A stretch of DNA of 40,771 nucleotides from Bacteroidales bacterium. GTDB lineage: Bacteria > Bacteroidota > Bacteroidia > Bacteroidales > UBA3824. Positions 6,862-14,430 of this stretch are shown piece after piece. Made by a program: the position numbers and the translations under genes. Location: assembly GCA_017417315.1 (NCBI GenBank), contig JAFPZK010000058.1:1-40771 (forward strand), given 5' to 3'. The notes under the pieces were generated by a model. The model did no database searches, was not told the DNA's origin, and saw only the letters and a program-made list of their open reading frames with translations. How positions within the stretch are numbered: the stretch's first letter is position 1; every line of letters starts with the position of its first letter.

Positions 6862-6965
6862 AATCGTTTATTGCTCTAAAACCGTATTTTTTTTGTCGAT
6901 TTAGAGAAATAAACGATTTTATTTCTCTAAATCAAAACTTTTTTGTACCTTTGCAGAGAAATAAA
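6861..6965. repeat. Palindromic operator-like repeat cluster between tamL and the ATPase gene
   Basis: A perfect inverted repeat has arms GATTTAGAGAAATAAA (6898-6913) and its exact complement (6918-6933) around CGAT. Bases 6861-6880 are an inverted copy of 6900-6919 with one mismatch in 20. AGAGAAATAAA recurs as a direct copy at 6955-6965, within the ATPase leader. The right arm covers where the -33 box of the ATPase promoter should be. This looks like an operator array for a dimeric regulator, or a hairpin element; which one cannot be told from sequence alone. Confidence 0.7.
6946..6953 (+). promoter_or_regulatory. -7 element of the ATPase gene promoter
   Basis: TACCTTTG matches TAnnTTTG exactly. 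No clear TTTG lies 19-21 bases upstream; that place is taken by the right arm of the palindrome. An in-frame TTG within the element is not a credible start. Confidence 0.6.
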
Positions 6966-6977
6966 ATAAGACGTACC

Positions 6978-8411
6978 ATGAAACTTGTAGGACGTGAAAA
7001 AGAAATAAAAGAGTTAGAAAATATCTATAAATCAGACGGTTCGGAATTTGTCGCGGTTTATGGCAGACGGCGTGTCGGAAAAACTTTCTTGATAAAAGAA
7101 GTTTTCAAAAACCGTTTAACGTTTTGGCATACAGGACTTTCGCCGTTTGATAGGGACAAAACTTATCTGCTCAGAGACCAGTTACTGACTTTTTACTATT
7201 CATTGCAGGATTACGGACTTGCCGGTTGTCAGCCTCCTAAAACATGGCTTGAAGCGTTCAGACTCTTGCAACAACTTCTCTCAGAGAAAGATAACGGCAG
7301 CCGTCAGGTGGTTTTTATTGACGAAATGCCGTGGATGGATACTGCAAGGTCTCATTTTATTCCTGCATTTGAATATTTTTGGAACGGTTGGGCTTCAAAA
7401 CGCGACAATATACTGCTGATAGTTTGCGGCTCGGCGACTTCGTGGATTGAAAACAATCTTATCAACAACAAAGGCGGTCTTTATAACCGTCTGACTAACG
7501 AGATTAGACTGTCGCCCTTTACCTTAAAAGAAACCGAAGAGTTTTTCCGCGCCAAAAACATCGTAATGAGCCGTTACGAAATTGCGACTGCATATATGGT
7601 TTTCGGTGGTATTCCGCATTATCTTAACCTTTTTGAAAAAGGATTGAGTACTGCTCAAAACATTGATAATCTGCTTTTTGCAAAAAATGCCAAACTGAAA
7701 GACGAATTTTTAAGATTATTCGGCTCGCTATTCAAAAATGCCGAAGACCATATAAAAACCGTCAGAGCGTTGTCAGAGCGCAGAGGCGGTTTTACGCGCA
7801 AAGAAATTCTTGAAAAAACCGGCATAAAAGACGGCGGAGGAGCAACGGAAATTTTAAAAGGGCTTAAAGAAAGCGATTTTATTACCGAATATAAGTCTTT
7901 CGGTTGCGGAAACATTGTAAGATACAAACTCATTGACCCGTTTTGCTGGTCATATTTACACTTTGTTGACAATAAAAATAACGGCACTGATTTTTGGCAG
8001 AAAAATAATCTTTCGCCGAGGCTTAACACTTGGCGCGATTTAGCGTTTGAATTGCTGTGTTTCGGACATATCAATCAGATTAAAAGAAAGTTAGGTATTG
8101 CCGGTGTAAGTACGGCGGAATCGTCTTGGGTTTTACACTCTCTCGGCAAAACACAAACTCAAACGGATATGCTCATTGACCGTTCGGATAATGTCGTAAA
8201 TCTCTGTGAAATAAAGTTTTACAATAAGGCATTTACCATAGATAAGAAATATAACGACATTCTCAGAGAGCGTATTCAGACATTAATAGAGGCATTACCG
8301 CGAAAAAAAACGGTTCATCTTACATTTATCACTTCTTTCGGTCTTAAAACAAATGAATACAGCGGTCAGGTTCAAAATTTAATTACACTTGATGATTTGT
8401 TTGCAGAATGA
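6978..8411 (+). CDS. AAA-family ATPase with C-terminal PD-(D/E)XK-like (DUF234) domain
   Basis: The 478-residue protein from ATG at 6978 begins MKLVGREKEIKELENIY, the typical opening of the COG1672-type ATPases that are abundant in Bacteroidota and archaea. Walker A is YGRRRVGKT (residues 28-36); Walker B is VVFIDEMPW with Asp115-Glu116. A winged-helix region follows (RGGFTRKEILEKTGI), and then a nuclease-like end with DMLIDR......LCEIKFYNKAF, the D...E.K pattern of DUF234. No signal or membrane segment is seen, so it is cytoplasmic. Its substrate is unknown; such genes are often accessory and multicopy. The palindromic leader suggests tight regulation. Annotators may start it at 6951, but that would begin inside the -7 box. 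Confidence 0.8.
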   Translation: MKLVGREKEIKELENIYKSDGSEFVAVYGRRRVGKTFLIKEVFKNRLTFWHTGLSPFDRDKTYLLRDQLLTFYYSLQDYGLAGCQPPKTWLEAFRLLQQLLSEKDNGSRQVVFIDEMPWMDTARSHFIPAFEYFWNGWASKRDNILLIVCGSATSWIENNLINNKGGLYNRLTNEIRLSPFTLKETEEFFRAKNIVMSRYEIATAYMVFGGIPHYLNLFEKGLSTAQNIDNLLFAKNAKLKDEFLRLFGSLFKNAEDHIKTVRALSERRGGFTRKEILEKTGIKDGGGATEILKGLKESDFITEYKSFGCGNIVRYKLIDPFCWSYLHFVDNKNNGTDFWQKNNLSPRLNTWRDLAFELLCFGHINQIKRKLGIAGVSTAESSWVLHSLGKTQTQTDMLIDRSDNVVNLCEIKFYNKAFTIDKKYNDILRERIQTLIEALPRKKTVHLTFITSFGLKTNEYSGQVQNLITLDDLFAE

Positions 8412-8429
8412 TTTTTTTTTGTAATTTCG
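8400..8429 (+). promoter_or_regulatory. Promoter of the TrmH-PAP2-YdjM operon
   Basis: TTTG (8400-8403) and TAATTTCG (8422-8429, one mismatch to TAnnTTTG) are 18 bases apart and overlap the end of the ATPase gene. The start codon follows about 17 bases after the -7 box. Confidence 0.45.
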
Positions 8430-8446
8430 CACAAAATTAATTGACA

Positions 8447-9208
8447 ATGATTAGCAAAAATTGTATAAAACATATTACTTCTTTGGAGAAGAAAAAATTT
8501 CGTCTTGAATCGGGAACTTTCATAGCCGAAGGCAGAAAAACCGTTGCCGAAATTTTGCGCTCCGATATGAAAATAAAAACCGTTTTTGCACTTAAAAGTT
8601 GGATTCAAGAAAACGCTTCAAAGTTCAAAAACACGGACATTCAGGAAGTTACGCAAGAAGAAATCAGTAAAATTTCCGTCATGCAATCTTCGCCGGAAGT
8701 GCTTGCGGAAGTTTTTTTCAAACCCGAAAAACCACTCGTTTTAGATGATAAGAAATTATATCTTGCGTTAGATTCGGTTCGCGACCCGGGCAATTTCGGA
8801 ACGATAATCAGAATTGCCGATTGGTTCGGCATTGACGGAATCATTGCCTCAGAGGATTGTGTTGACATGTACAATTCTAAAACCGTTCAGGCGTCAATGG
8901 GTTCGGTTTTCAGGGTTGATGTTTTTTATTGCGGTCTGAGCGGCATTTTGCAGGAGGCTCAGAGCAAAAAACTTCCCGTATACGGAACTTTTCTTGAAGG
9001 CGAAAATATTTACAAAGAAAAACTTTCAAAAAACGGAATCATCGTTTTGGGCAACGAGGGACACGGCATTTTGAAAGAAACGGAAAAATATATTAACAAA
9101 AAAATTTTTATACCTCTCGGCTCTTTCAAAGACCGTGCGCCCGAATCGCTTAACGTTTCGGCAGCAACGGCAGTTGTTTGCAGCGAATTTTTCAGAAGAA
9201 GATTATGA
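8447..9208 (+). CDS. TrmH/SpoU-family RNA 2'-O-methyltransferase
   Basis: The 253-residue protein (MISKNCIKHITSLEKKKFR...) shows an N-terminal substrate-binding domain with FIAEGRKTVAEIL and the three SPOUT motifs of the TrmH family: LDSVRDPGNFGTIIRIADWF (motif 1), IVLGNEGHGI (motif 2) and IPL......ESLNVSAATAV (motif 3). The knotted SPOUT fold uses S-adenosylmethionine to methylate the 2'-O of rRNA or tRNA; the exact target base cannot be assigned. The stop codon overlaps the next start (ATGA at 9205-9208), showing translational coupling with the PAP2 gene. ATG at 8447 is preferred to a TTG two codons earlier. Confidence 0.85.
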   Translation: MISKNCIKHITSLEKKKFRLESGTFIAEGRKTVAEILRSDMKIKTVFALKSWIQENASKFKNTDIQEVTQEEISKISVMQSSPEVLAEVFFKPEKPLVLDDKKLYLALDSVRDPGNFGTIIRIADWFGIDGIIASEDCVDMYNSKTVQASMGSVFRVDVFYCGLSGILQEAQSKKLPVYGTFLEGENIYKEKLSKNGIIVLGNEGHGILKETEKYINKKIFIPLGSFKDRAPESLNVSAATAVVCSEFFRRRL

Positions 9209-9774
9209 ACCCGATAGTAGAATTAGACGAAAAAATAACTTTGGCTATAAACTCTTGTAATTCAGAGTTTTTAGACCCGTTTTTCTTTTACGTTTCTTAC
9301 CGATGGCTGTGGATAGGAATCGGTGCGGCGTTGCTGTTTTTTGTCTTCAAAAAAGCCAAACCCGAATACAAAAAAGCGTTTATTTTTTTGCTGTTTTTGG
9401 CGGTTACGGTTTTGCTTGCCGACCAAATATGCAACGTTTTCAAACATTCCGTCCAGAGATTCCGACCTTGTTGGGACGAGCGTTTTATGGACATTGTTCA
9501 TATTGTTAATAATGACCGTGGCGGCAAATACGGCTTTTTTTCGGCACATGCGGCGACTTTTTTTTCGATAGCGTTTATGACGATGAAATATTTTCAAAAC
9601 AAAAAATTTACGGTTTTGATATATTGTATTGCGTTTTTGGTGTCGTATTCAAGAATTTATTTAGGGCGGCATTATCTCGGCGACATTATTTGCGGGGCTG
9701 TTGAAGGCACGCTGCTTGCATGGGCAGTGTATTATTTTTATCAAAAATTTTTAAACAAGTTTAAGTTGAAATAA
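9205..9774 (+). CDS. PAP2-family membrane phosphatase
   Basis: The 189-residue integral membrane protein carries the three phosphatase motifs of the PAP2 superfamily: K.....RFRP (KHSVQRFRPCW), a variant second motif FSAHAATFF with the histidine kept where PSGH is usual, and SRIYLGRHYLGD. The hydrophobic segments fit a six-helix inner membrane protein acting on lipid phosphates such as undecaprenyl pyrophosphate or phosphatidylglycerol phosphate; the substrate is not determined. The start is the ATG overlapping the stop of the methyltransferase. The next gene begins 4 bases after its stop, so the three genes form one operon. Confidence 0.85.
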   Translation: MNPIVELDEKITLAINSCNSEFLDPFFFYVSYRWLWIGIGAALLFFVFKKAKPEYKKAFIFLLFLAVTVLLADQICNVFKHSVQRFRPCWDERFMDIVHIVNNDRGGKYGFFSAHAATFFSIAFMTMKYFQNKKFTVLIYCIAFLVSYSRIYLGRHYLGDIICGAVEGTLLAWAVYYFYQKFLNKFKLK

Positions 9775-9778
9775 AACT

Positions 9779-10498
9779 ATGGCAGACTTTAAAAATCACG
9801 TATCGGTAGGTGCTGCGACGGGTTTTGCCGTTGCGATAATTTCGTATAACTGGAATTTGATTCCTAATGCTTATATGGCGATAATTGTTTTTTTTGCGAC
9901 GGTTATCGGTTCGTTTTTGCCCGACATGGACTCCGAGCCGGGAATACCGCTAAAAATTGTCTTCGGGGTAAATGCATATTTTATGGCGGCGATGTCGCTT
10001 TATTGGATGCACGTTGCGGGAGCGGTTTTGGCGTTGAAAATTTTTGTTCCGTTAGCGGTTTTTGTTTTTGTCATAAAGTATGTGAAAGATTTTTTTGCGG
10101 CTCACACAACACACCGGGGCATAATTCATTCCGTGCCGGCATTGTTGCTGTGTTTTTTGATTTCGCTGTGGCTTGCCTCAACGACAAAATTAAACATCAG
10201 GGAACAGTTTGTGATTTCGTTTGCGGTAAGTTGCGGATATTTAAGTCATTTGCTTTTGGACGAACTTTGGTCTCTGAACATTGTCAGCGAAGGCTTGTTC
10301 GGGAAAAAGGATTATAAATTTTCTCAAATTCTGAAAAAATCATGGGGTAGAAAAAAATCTTCGGGTACGGCGTTAGATTTAGGTTTCAATCAAAAAGAAC
10401 GCTATCCGGGCGTGATAGCGTGGGGGCTTGTCGTCTTTTTCCTCATTCTTAACAGAGAGACAATTCTGCTGTTGTGCAAAGAAATCGGGGTGAATTAA
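9779..10498 (+). CDS. YdjM-like (DUF457) membrane-bound metal-dependent hydrolase
   Basis: The 239-residue membrane protein has the conserved polar motifs of the YdjM/DUF457 family set among hydrophobic helices: N-terminal FKNHVSVGAATGF, then FLPDMDSEPG, HTTHRGIIHSVPALL, and GYLSHLLLDEL. The paired His and Asp residues are thought to bind metal in this family. The true reaction is unknown, although the link to a PAP2 gene here suggests a lipid or envelope role (inference). The C-terminal region ends with one further membrane helix. Confidence 0.8.
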   Translation: MADFKNHVSVGAATGFAVAIISYNWNLIPNAYMAIIVFFATVIGSFLPDMDSEPGIPLKIVFGVNAYFMAAMSLYWMHVAGAVLALKIFVPLAVFVFVIKYVKDFFAAHTTHRGIIHSVPALLLCFLISLWLASTTKLNIREQFVISFAVSCGYLSHLLLDELWSLNIVSEGLFGKKDYKFSQILKKSWGRKKSSGTALDLGFNQKERYPGVIAWGLVVFFLILNRETILLLCKEIGVN

Positions 10499-10510
10499 CC
10501 CCTACTTTTT

Positions 10511-10542
10511 TTTGCAAACCCGAGAAAAAAAAAATATCTTTG
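10511..10542 (+). promoter_or_regulatory. Promoter of the rsmA operon
   Basis: TTTG (10511-10514), 20 bases, TATCTTTG (10535-10542): an exact Bacteroidota consensus in the 62-base gap before rsmA. Transcription would start about 10550, leaving a leader of roughly 10 bases. Confidence 0.7.
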
Positions 10543-10560
10543 CACAAAAGATTTTTGACC

Positions 10561-11346
10561 ATGTACGTAAAACCCAAGAAAAAATTAGGACAGCATTTTT
10601 TGAAAGATCTTTCGATTGCTCAAAGAATTGCCAATAGCATTGATTATAAAGAAGATAACAATAAAGCCGTCTGTTTGGAAATCGGTCCCGGAACGGGCGT
10701 TTTGACTCAATACGTGCTTCAAAACGAAAACCTTGACCTTTTTGTCATCGAAATTGACGAAGAAAGCGTTGAATATTTAGTTGTAAACTTCCCCGATTTG
10801 TACAAAAACGAAAAAATTATCGGCGGAGATTTTTTGCAATTGGATTTAAAGAAAGAGTTTCCGAACGGTTTTCCCGTTATTTGCGGAAATTTTCCGTATA
10901 ATATTTCGAGCCAGATTTTTTTCAAGGTTTTGGATTATAAAGATGACGTAAAAGAAGTCGTTTGTATGATTCAGCGGGAAGTGGCGCAAAGGATTGTCAA
11001 TCACGAAGGTACGAAAGAATACGGAATTTTAAGCGTATTTTTGCAGGCTTATTACGACATTGAATATCTTTTTACGGTTGACGAAAATGTTTTCAATCCG
11101 CCGCCGAAAGTAAAATCCGCCGTTATCCGTCTAAAACGCAACAATGTAGAAAAACTGCCTTGCGATGAAAAATTTTTCAGAAAAATTGTCAAAGAATCGT
11201 TTAATTTAAGGCGCAAAATGCTTAGAAATTCTTTGGCGCAGTATTTTAGCGGCAAACCCGAAGAAGAACGTTTTTTAACTTTACGTCCCGAACAACTCTC
11301 GGTAAAGGATTTTATTGATTTGACGAATATTTTAACGAAGGAATAA
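10561..11346 (+). CDS. rsmA: 16S rRNA (adenine1518/1519-N6)-dimethyltransferase
   Basis: The 261-residue protein has the KsgA/RsmA signature: KLGQHFLKD at the N-terminus, the SAM-binding EIGPGTGVLTQ, an acidic loop FVIEIDEE, and the catalytic NFPYNISSQIF (NLPY-type motif with Phe in place of Leu). The length is normal for the family. It dimethylates two adjacent adenines in the 3' hairpin of 16S rRNA during late small-subunit assembly. The chosen ATG at 10561 follows a consensus promoter; longer frames upstream cross that promoter. The next gene starts 2 bases after the stop, so rsmA leads an operon with non-housekeeping genes. Confidence 0.95.
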   Translation: MYVKPKKKLGQHFLKDLSIAQRIANSIDYKEDNNKAVCLEIGPGTGVLTQYVLQNENLDLFVIEIDEESVEYLVVNFPDLYKNEKIIGGDFLQLDLKKEFPNGFPVICGNFPYNISSQIFFKVLDYKDDVKEVVCMIQREVAQRIVNHEGTKEYGILSVFLQAYYDIEYLFTVDENVFNPPPKVKSAVIRLKRNNVEKLPCDEKFFRKIVKESFNLRRKMLRNSLAQYFSGKPEEERFLTLRPEQLSVKDFIDLTNILTKE

Positions 11347-11348
11347 TT

Positions 11349-12440
11349 ATGCCCAAACCGATAACGATATTAGACCAAGATTATAAACAGTGGATAGCCG
11401 AACTTAGTTCCCGTTATCGCAAAAGCCAAATTAAGGCTGCGGTAAAGGTTAACCAAGAAATGCTTCAATTCTATTGGGAATTGGGCAGAGATATAGTGGA
11501 GATGCACATCGAAGAAAGATGGGGCGAAGGGGTAATACGTCTTTTAGCAGAAGATTTGAAAAAGGCAATTCCCAATGTAGGAGGACTTTCCCGTACTAAT
11601 ATTTATTATGCTAAAAAGTTCTATCTCACTTATTATGAATGTATTAAAATTGTCCCACAAGTTGTGGGACAATTAGGAGAATCAAATTTACCCCAAGTTG
11701 GAGCAAAAATTATGTCAGATTTACTCAGTGTTCCGTGGGGACATCATAGGTATATTCTTGACAAATGTTTTAACAATGTTGATAAGGCTCTTTTCTTTAT
11801 CCGTCAAACTGTTGAAAACGGTTGGAGTCGTAATATGCTGCTGAATTTCATTGACACAGATTTATATGAACGTCAAGGAAAAGCATTAACAAATTTCAAA
11901 AAAACTCTGCCGGACGAAACAAGCGACCTCGCACAAGAACTCACGAAAGACCCTTACGACTTCGCTTTTACCGGCATTACAGGCAAATATAATGAAAGAT
12001 TGTTGAAAGACAAACTTTTAAATAATATCACCAATTTTCTCATTGAACTCGGAACCGGATTCGCATACGTAGGGAAAGAATACAGGCTTCAAATCGGTGA
12101 AACTGAGAATTTTATAGACCTTTTGTTCTATAATTTAAAACTAAGGTGCTATGTGGTTGTTGAAGTAAAAATAGGAAAATTTGTCTCCGGCGACATTGGT
12201 CAGATAGGAACGTACATTGTCGCTGTAAATCACCAACTTAAAGAAGAAGGCAAAGATAATCCGACAATCGGGTTGCTGATTTGCCACAGCAAAGACAACA
12301 CACAGGCTCGGTACGCGCTTGAATCAAGCAGTCAACCGATAGGAATTTCGGAATATGAATTAGAAAAATTCTACCCCGAAAAAATTGAAGGCACAATTCC
12401 GACGATTGAAGAAATTGAACGAAACTTAAATGTAGAATAA
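11349..12440 (+). CDS. YhcG-type PD-(D/E)XK nuclease (DUF1016)
   Basis: The 363-residue protein has the N-terminal DUF1016 helical domain (QWIAELSSRYRKSQIKAAVK, FYWELGRDIVEM, GLSRTNIYYAKKFY, a WGHH motif) and a C-terminal nuclease domain with FIDLLFYN, then VVVEVKIGKF, giving the catalytic set Asp257, Glu272, Lys274. YhcG proteins are putative DNA nucleases often linked to restriction-modification and mobile regions. Here the gene sits directly behind rsmA and 20 bases before a GH97 gene, with no restriction partners. An insertion between the palindrome-encoded VPQVVGQLG and the VPWGHH motif is longer than I recall for the family. Confidence 0.85.
   Translation: MPKPITILDQDYKQWIAELSSRYRKSQIKAAVKVNQEMLQFYWELGRDIVEMHIEERWGEGVIRLLAEDLKKAIPNVGGLSRTNIYYAKKFYLTYYECIKIVPQVVGQLGESNLPQVGAKIMSDLLSVPWGHHRYILDKCFNNVDKALFFIRQTVENGWSRNMLLNFIDTDLYERQGKALTNFKKTLPDETSDLAQELTKDPYDFAFTGITGKYNERLLKDKLLNNITNFLIELGTGFAYVGKEYRLQIGETENFIDLLFYNLKLRCYVVVEVKIGKFVSGDIGQIGTYIVAVNHQLKEEGKDNPTIGLLICHSKDNTQARYALESSSQPIGISEYELEKFYPEKIEGTIPTIEEIERNLNVE
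11648..11674. repeat. Perfect 13-base inverted repeat inside the YhcG gene
   Basis: AATTGTCCCACAA (11648-11660), a single G, then its exact complement (11662-11674). It is translated as IVPQVVGQL within the coding frame and would form a strong hairpin in the mRNA or a cruciform/recombinase-type site in DNA. Confidence 0.8.
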
Positions 12441-12460
12441 TTTTTTACACACAACACGAT

Positions 12461-14422
12461 ATGAAAAGCAAATTTTTGTTATTAGCGGCTCTGACATTTT
12501 CGATGAACGTCAGCGCACAAACCATCACTTCCCCTGATAAAAAATTGGAAGTAAAACTTTCTGAAAAATCAGGAAACATCTCTTATTCCGTCAATTACAA
12601 CGGAAAAGAATTTTTGAAAAACTCTCCGCTCGGCTTGGTAACGGATTTCGGCGATTTTTCTAAAAACTTAAAAGCCGAAAATTTTAAGACTGATACGGTA
12701 ACGTTTGACTATTCGTCCAAAGTCTTGAAAAAGAGTCATATAACCGGCAAAGCAACACGCGGCGTTTGGACAATAAGTCATAACGGACAAAAAATCTTCG
12801 ACATCGTTTTTATGGTCGAAAACAATGACATCGCTTTCAAATATCAACTTCATCGTTACAAAGTAAACGAAAAAGACGAATATCCGCGTTATTGTGCCGT
12901 CATAAAAGATGATAAAACTTTTTTCAATTTTCCTGACGGAACAACCACCTTTCTCTCGGCTCAGATGAAAGGCGGCACGGGTTGGGCGCGGACGGCTCCG
13001 AGTTACGAGTTGCCGTATTACACCGACAAACCCTCCGGCGACAACGCTGACGGAGCAGGTTTTATTTTTCCGTGCCTCTTCAAAACGCCTGAAAACGGTT
13101 GGATTTTAATTTCGGAAACGGGCGTAACTTCCGGGTATTGCGGTTCGCATTTAACGTGCGAAAAATCATTAAGTTACAAAATCGCAAATCCGCTTGATGC
13201 CGATTATAATTATAACGGAACTTCCGCTTCGGGCATTCCGCTGCCGGGCGAAACACCGTGGCGCACGATTACCGTCGGTGAAAATTTAGCACCGATAATG
13301 GAAACTACCGTTGCTTGGGACTTTGTAGAACCGCTGTATTCTCCGAGCAAAAACTACACTTACGGTGCGGGAACGTGGTCTTGGATTATCGGTTTTGACG
13401 AAAGCGTTAATTACAAAACCCAAAAAGAATACATTGATTTCACGGCAAAAATGGGTTATGTTTCGGTTTTGGTTGACAACTGGTGGGACACTCAAATCGG
13501 CAGAGATTCAATCGAAATTCTCTCGAAATACGCTCAAAGTAAGGGAGTTAGTCTGTTTTTGTGGTATAATTCCAACGGTTATTGGAACGATGCGCCGCAA
13601 ACTCCGCGCAACATTATGAACAACACAATCAACCGCCGCAAAGAAATGGCTTGGATGCAAAAAATCGGAATCCGAGGCATAAAAGTCGACTTTTTCGGTT
13701 CTGACAAACAGCAGACAATGCAACTTTACGAAGACATTTTGACCGATGCTAACGATTTTGGTTTGGAAGTGATTTTTCACGGTGCGACCTTGCCGAGAGG
13801 TTGGGAAAAAATGTACCCGAATTTTATCGGTTCGGAAGCGGTTTTGGCGAGCGAAAACTTACATTTCGGTGATGATTTTTGCCGTCAGGAAAGTTATAAC
13901 GCAACACTTCACCCGTTAATCAGAAACTCTGTTGCGTCAATGGATTACGGCGGAGTAACCTTGAATGAGTATTTCAACACCGCTAACGATACGACGATTT
14001 GGGGCGGACACAGAGTAACGAGTGATATTTTTCAGTTGGCGGTATCGGTTTTGTTTCAATGTCCGCTGAACCATTTGGCTCTTTATCCGAGAGTTACCAA
14101 AGACAACGAGCCGTGGAAACTTGACTTTTTGAAAAAAGTTCCGACACTTTGGGACGACATAAAATTCATTGACGGTTATCCCGGAAAATTTTTGATTATG
14201 GCAAGAAAATCTGCCGGCAAATGGTACGTAATTGCCATCAACGCTGAAAAAGAACCGCTGAAACGGACAATTTCTTTACCGTTCATAAATTCGGATTTAA
14301 CGCTTTATGCTGACCAAGAGAAAGGCGGCGAGACAGTAAAACCCGTCAAAATATCTAAGAACAAAACCTATCAAATTTCTGTTCCGAAAGACGGCGCAGC
14401 AATTTTTGTTGGAAAAGAATAA
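12461..14422 (+). CDS. GH97 glycoside hydrolase, retaining type by motif (alpha-galactosidase-like)
   Basis: The 653-residue secreted protein has a signal peptide (MKSKFLLLAALTFSMNVSAQ), the N-terminal GH97 beta-sandwich (ITSPDKKLEVKL, YSVNYNGKEFLKNSPLG), a TIM barrel and a small C-terminal sandwich. The barrel strand GIRGIKVDFFGSDKQ places Asp410 where retaining GH97 enzymes have their nucleophile (Asp415 in Bacteroides BtGH97b, from memory). Glu465 in SEAVLASEN lies 55 residues on, the same spacing as the acid/base of that enzyme. Inverting SusB-type members have Glu instead of this Asp. This favours alpha-galactosidase activity, though retaining members may act on other alpha-linked sugars. 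There is no lipobox, so it is probably periplasmic. It lies upstream of the SusCD locus but in a different transcript. Confidence 0.85.
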   Translation: MKSKFLLLAALTFSMNVSAQTITSPDKKLEVKLSEKSGNISYSVNYNGKEFLKNSPLGLVTDFGDFSKNLKAENFKTDTVTFDYSSKVLKKSHITGKATRGVWTISHNGQKIFDIVFMVENNDIAFKYQLHRYKVNEKDEYPRYCAVIKDDKTFFNFPDGTTTFLSAQMKGGTGWARTAPSYELPYYTDKPSGDNADGAGFIFPCLFKTPENGWILISETGVTSGYCGSHLTCEKSLSYKIANPLDADYNYNGTSASGIPLPGETPWRTITVGENLAPIMETTVAWDFVEPLYSPSKNYTYGAGTWSWIIGFDESVNYKTQKEYIDFTAKMGYVSVLVDNWWDTQIGRDSIEILSKYAQSKGVSLFLWYNSNGYWNDAPQTPRNIMNNTINRRKEMAWMQKIGIRGIKVDFFGSDKQQTMQLYEDILTDANDFGLEVIFHGATLPRGWEKMYPNFIGSEAVLASENLHFGDDFCRQESYNATLHPLIRNSVASMDYGGVTLNEYFNTANDTTIWGGHRVTSDIFQLAVSVLFQCPLNHLALYPRVTKDNEPWKLDFLKKVPTLWDDIKFIDGYPGKFLIMARKSAGKWYVIAINAEKEPLKRTISLPFINSDLTLYADQEKGGETVKPVKISKNKTYQISVPKDGAAIFVGKE

Positions 14423-14430
14423 AAAAACAA

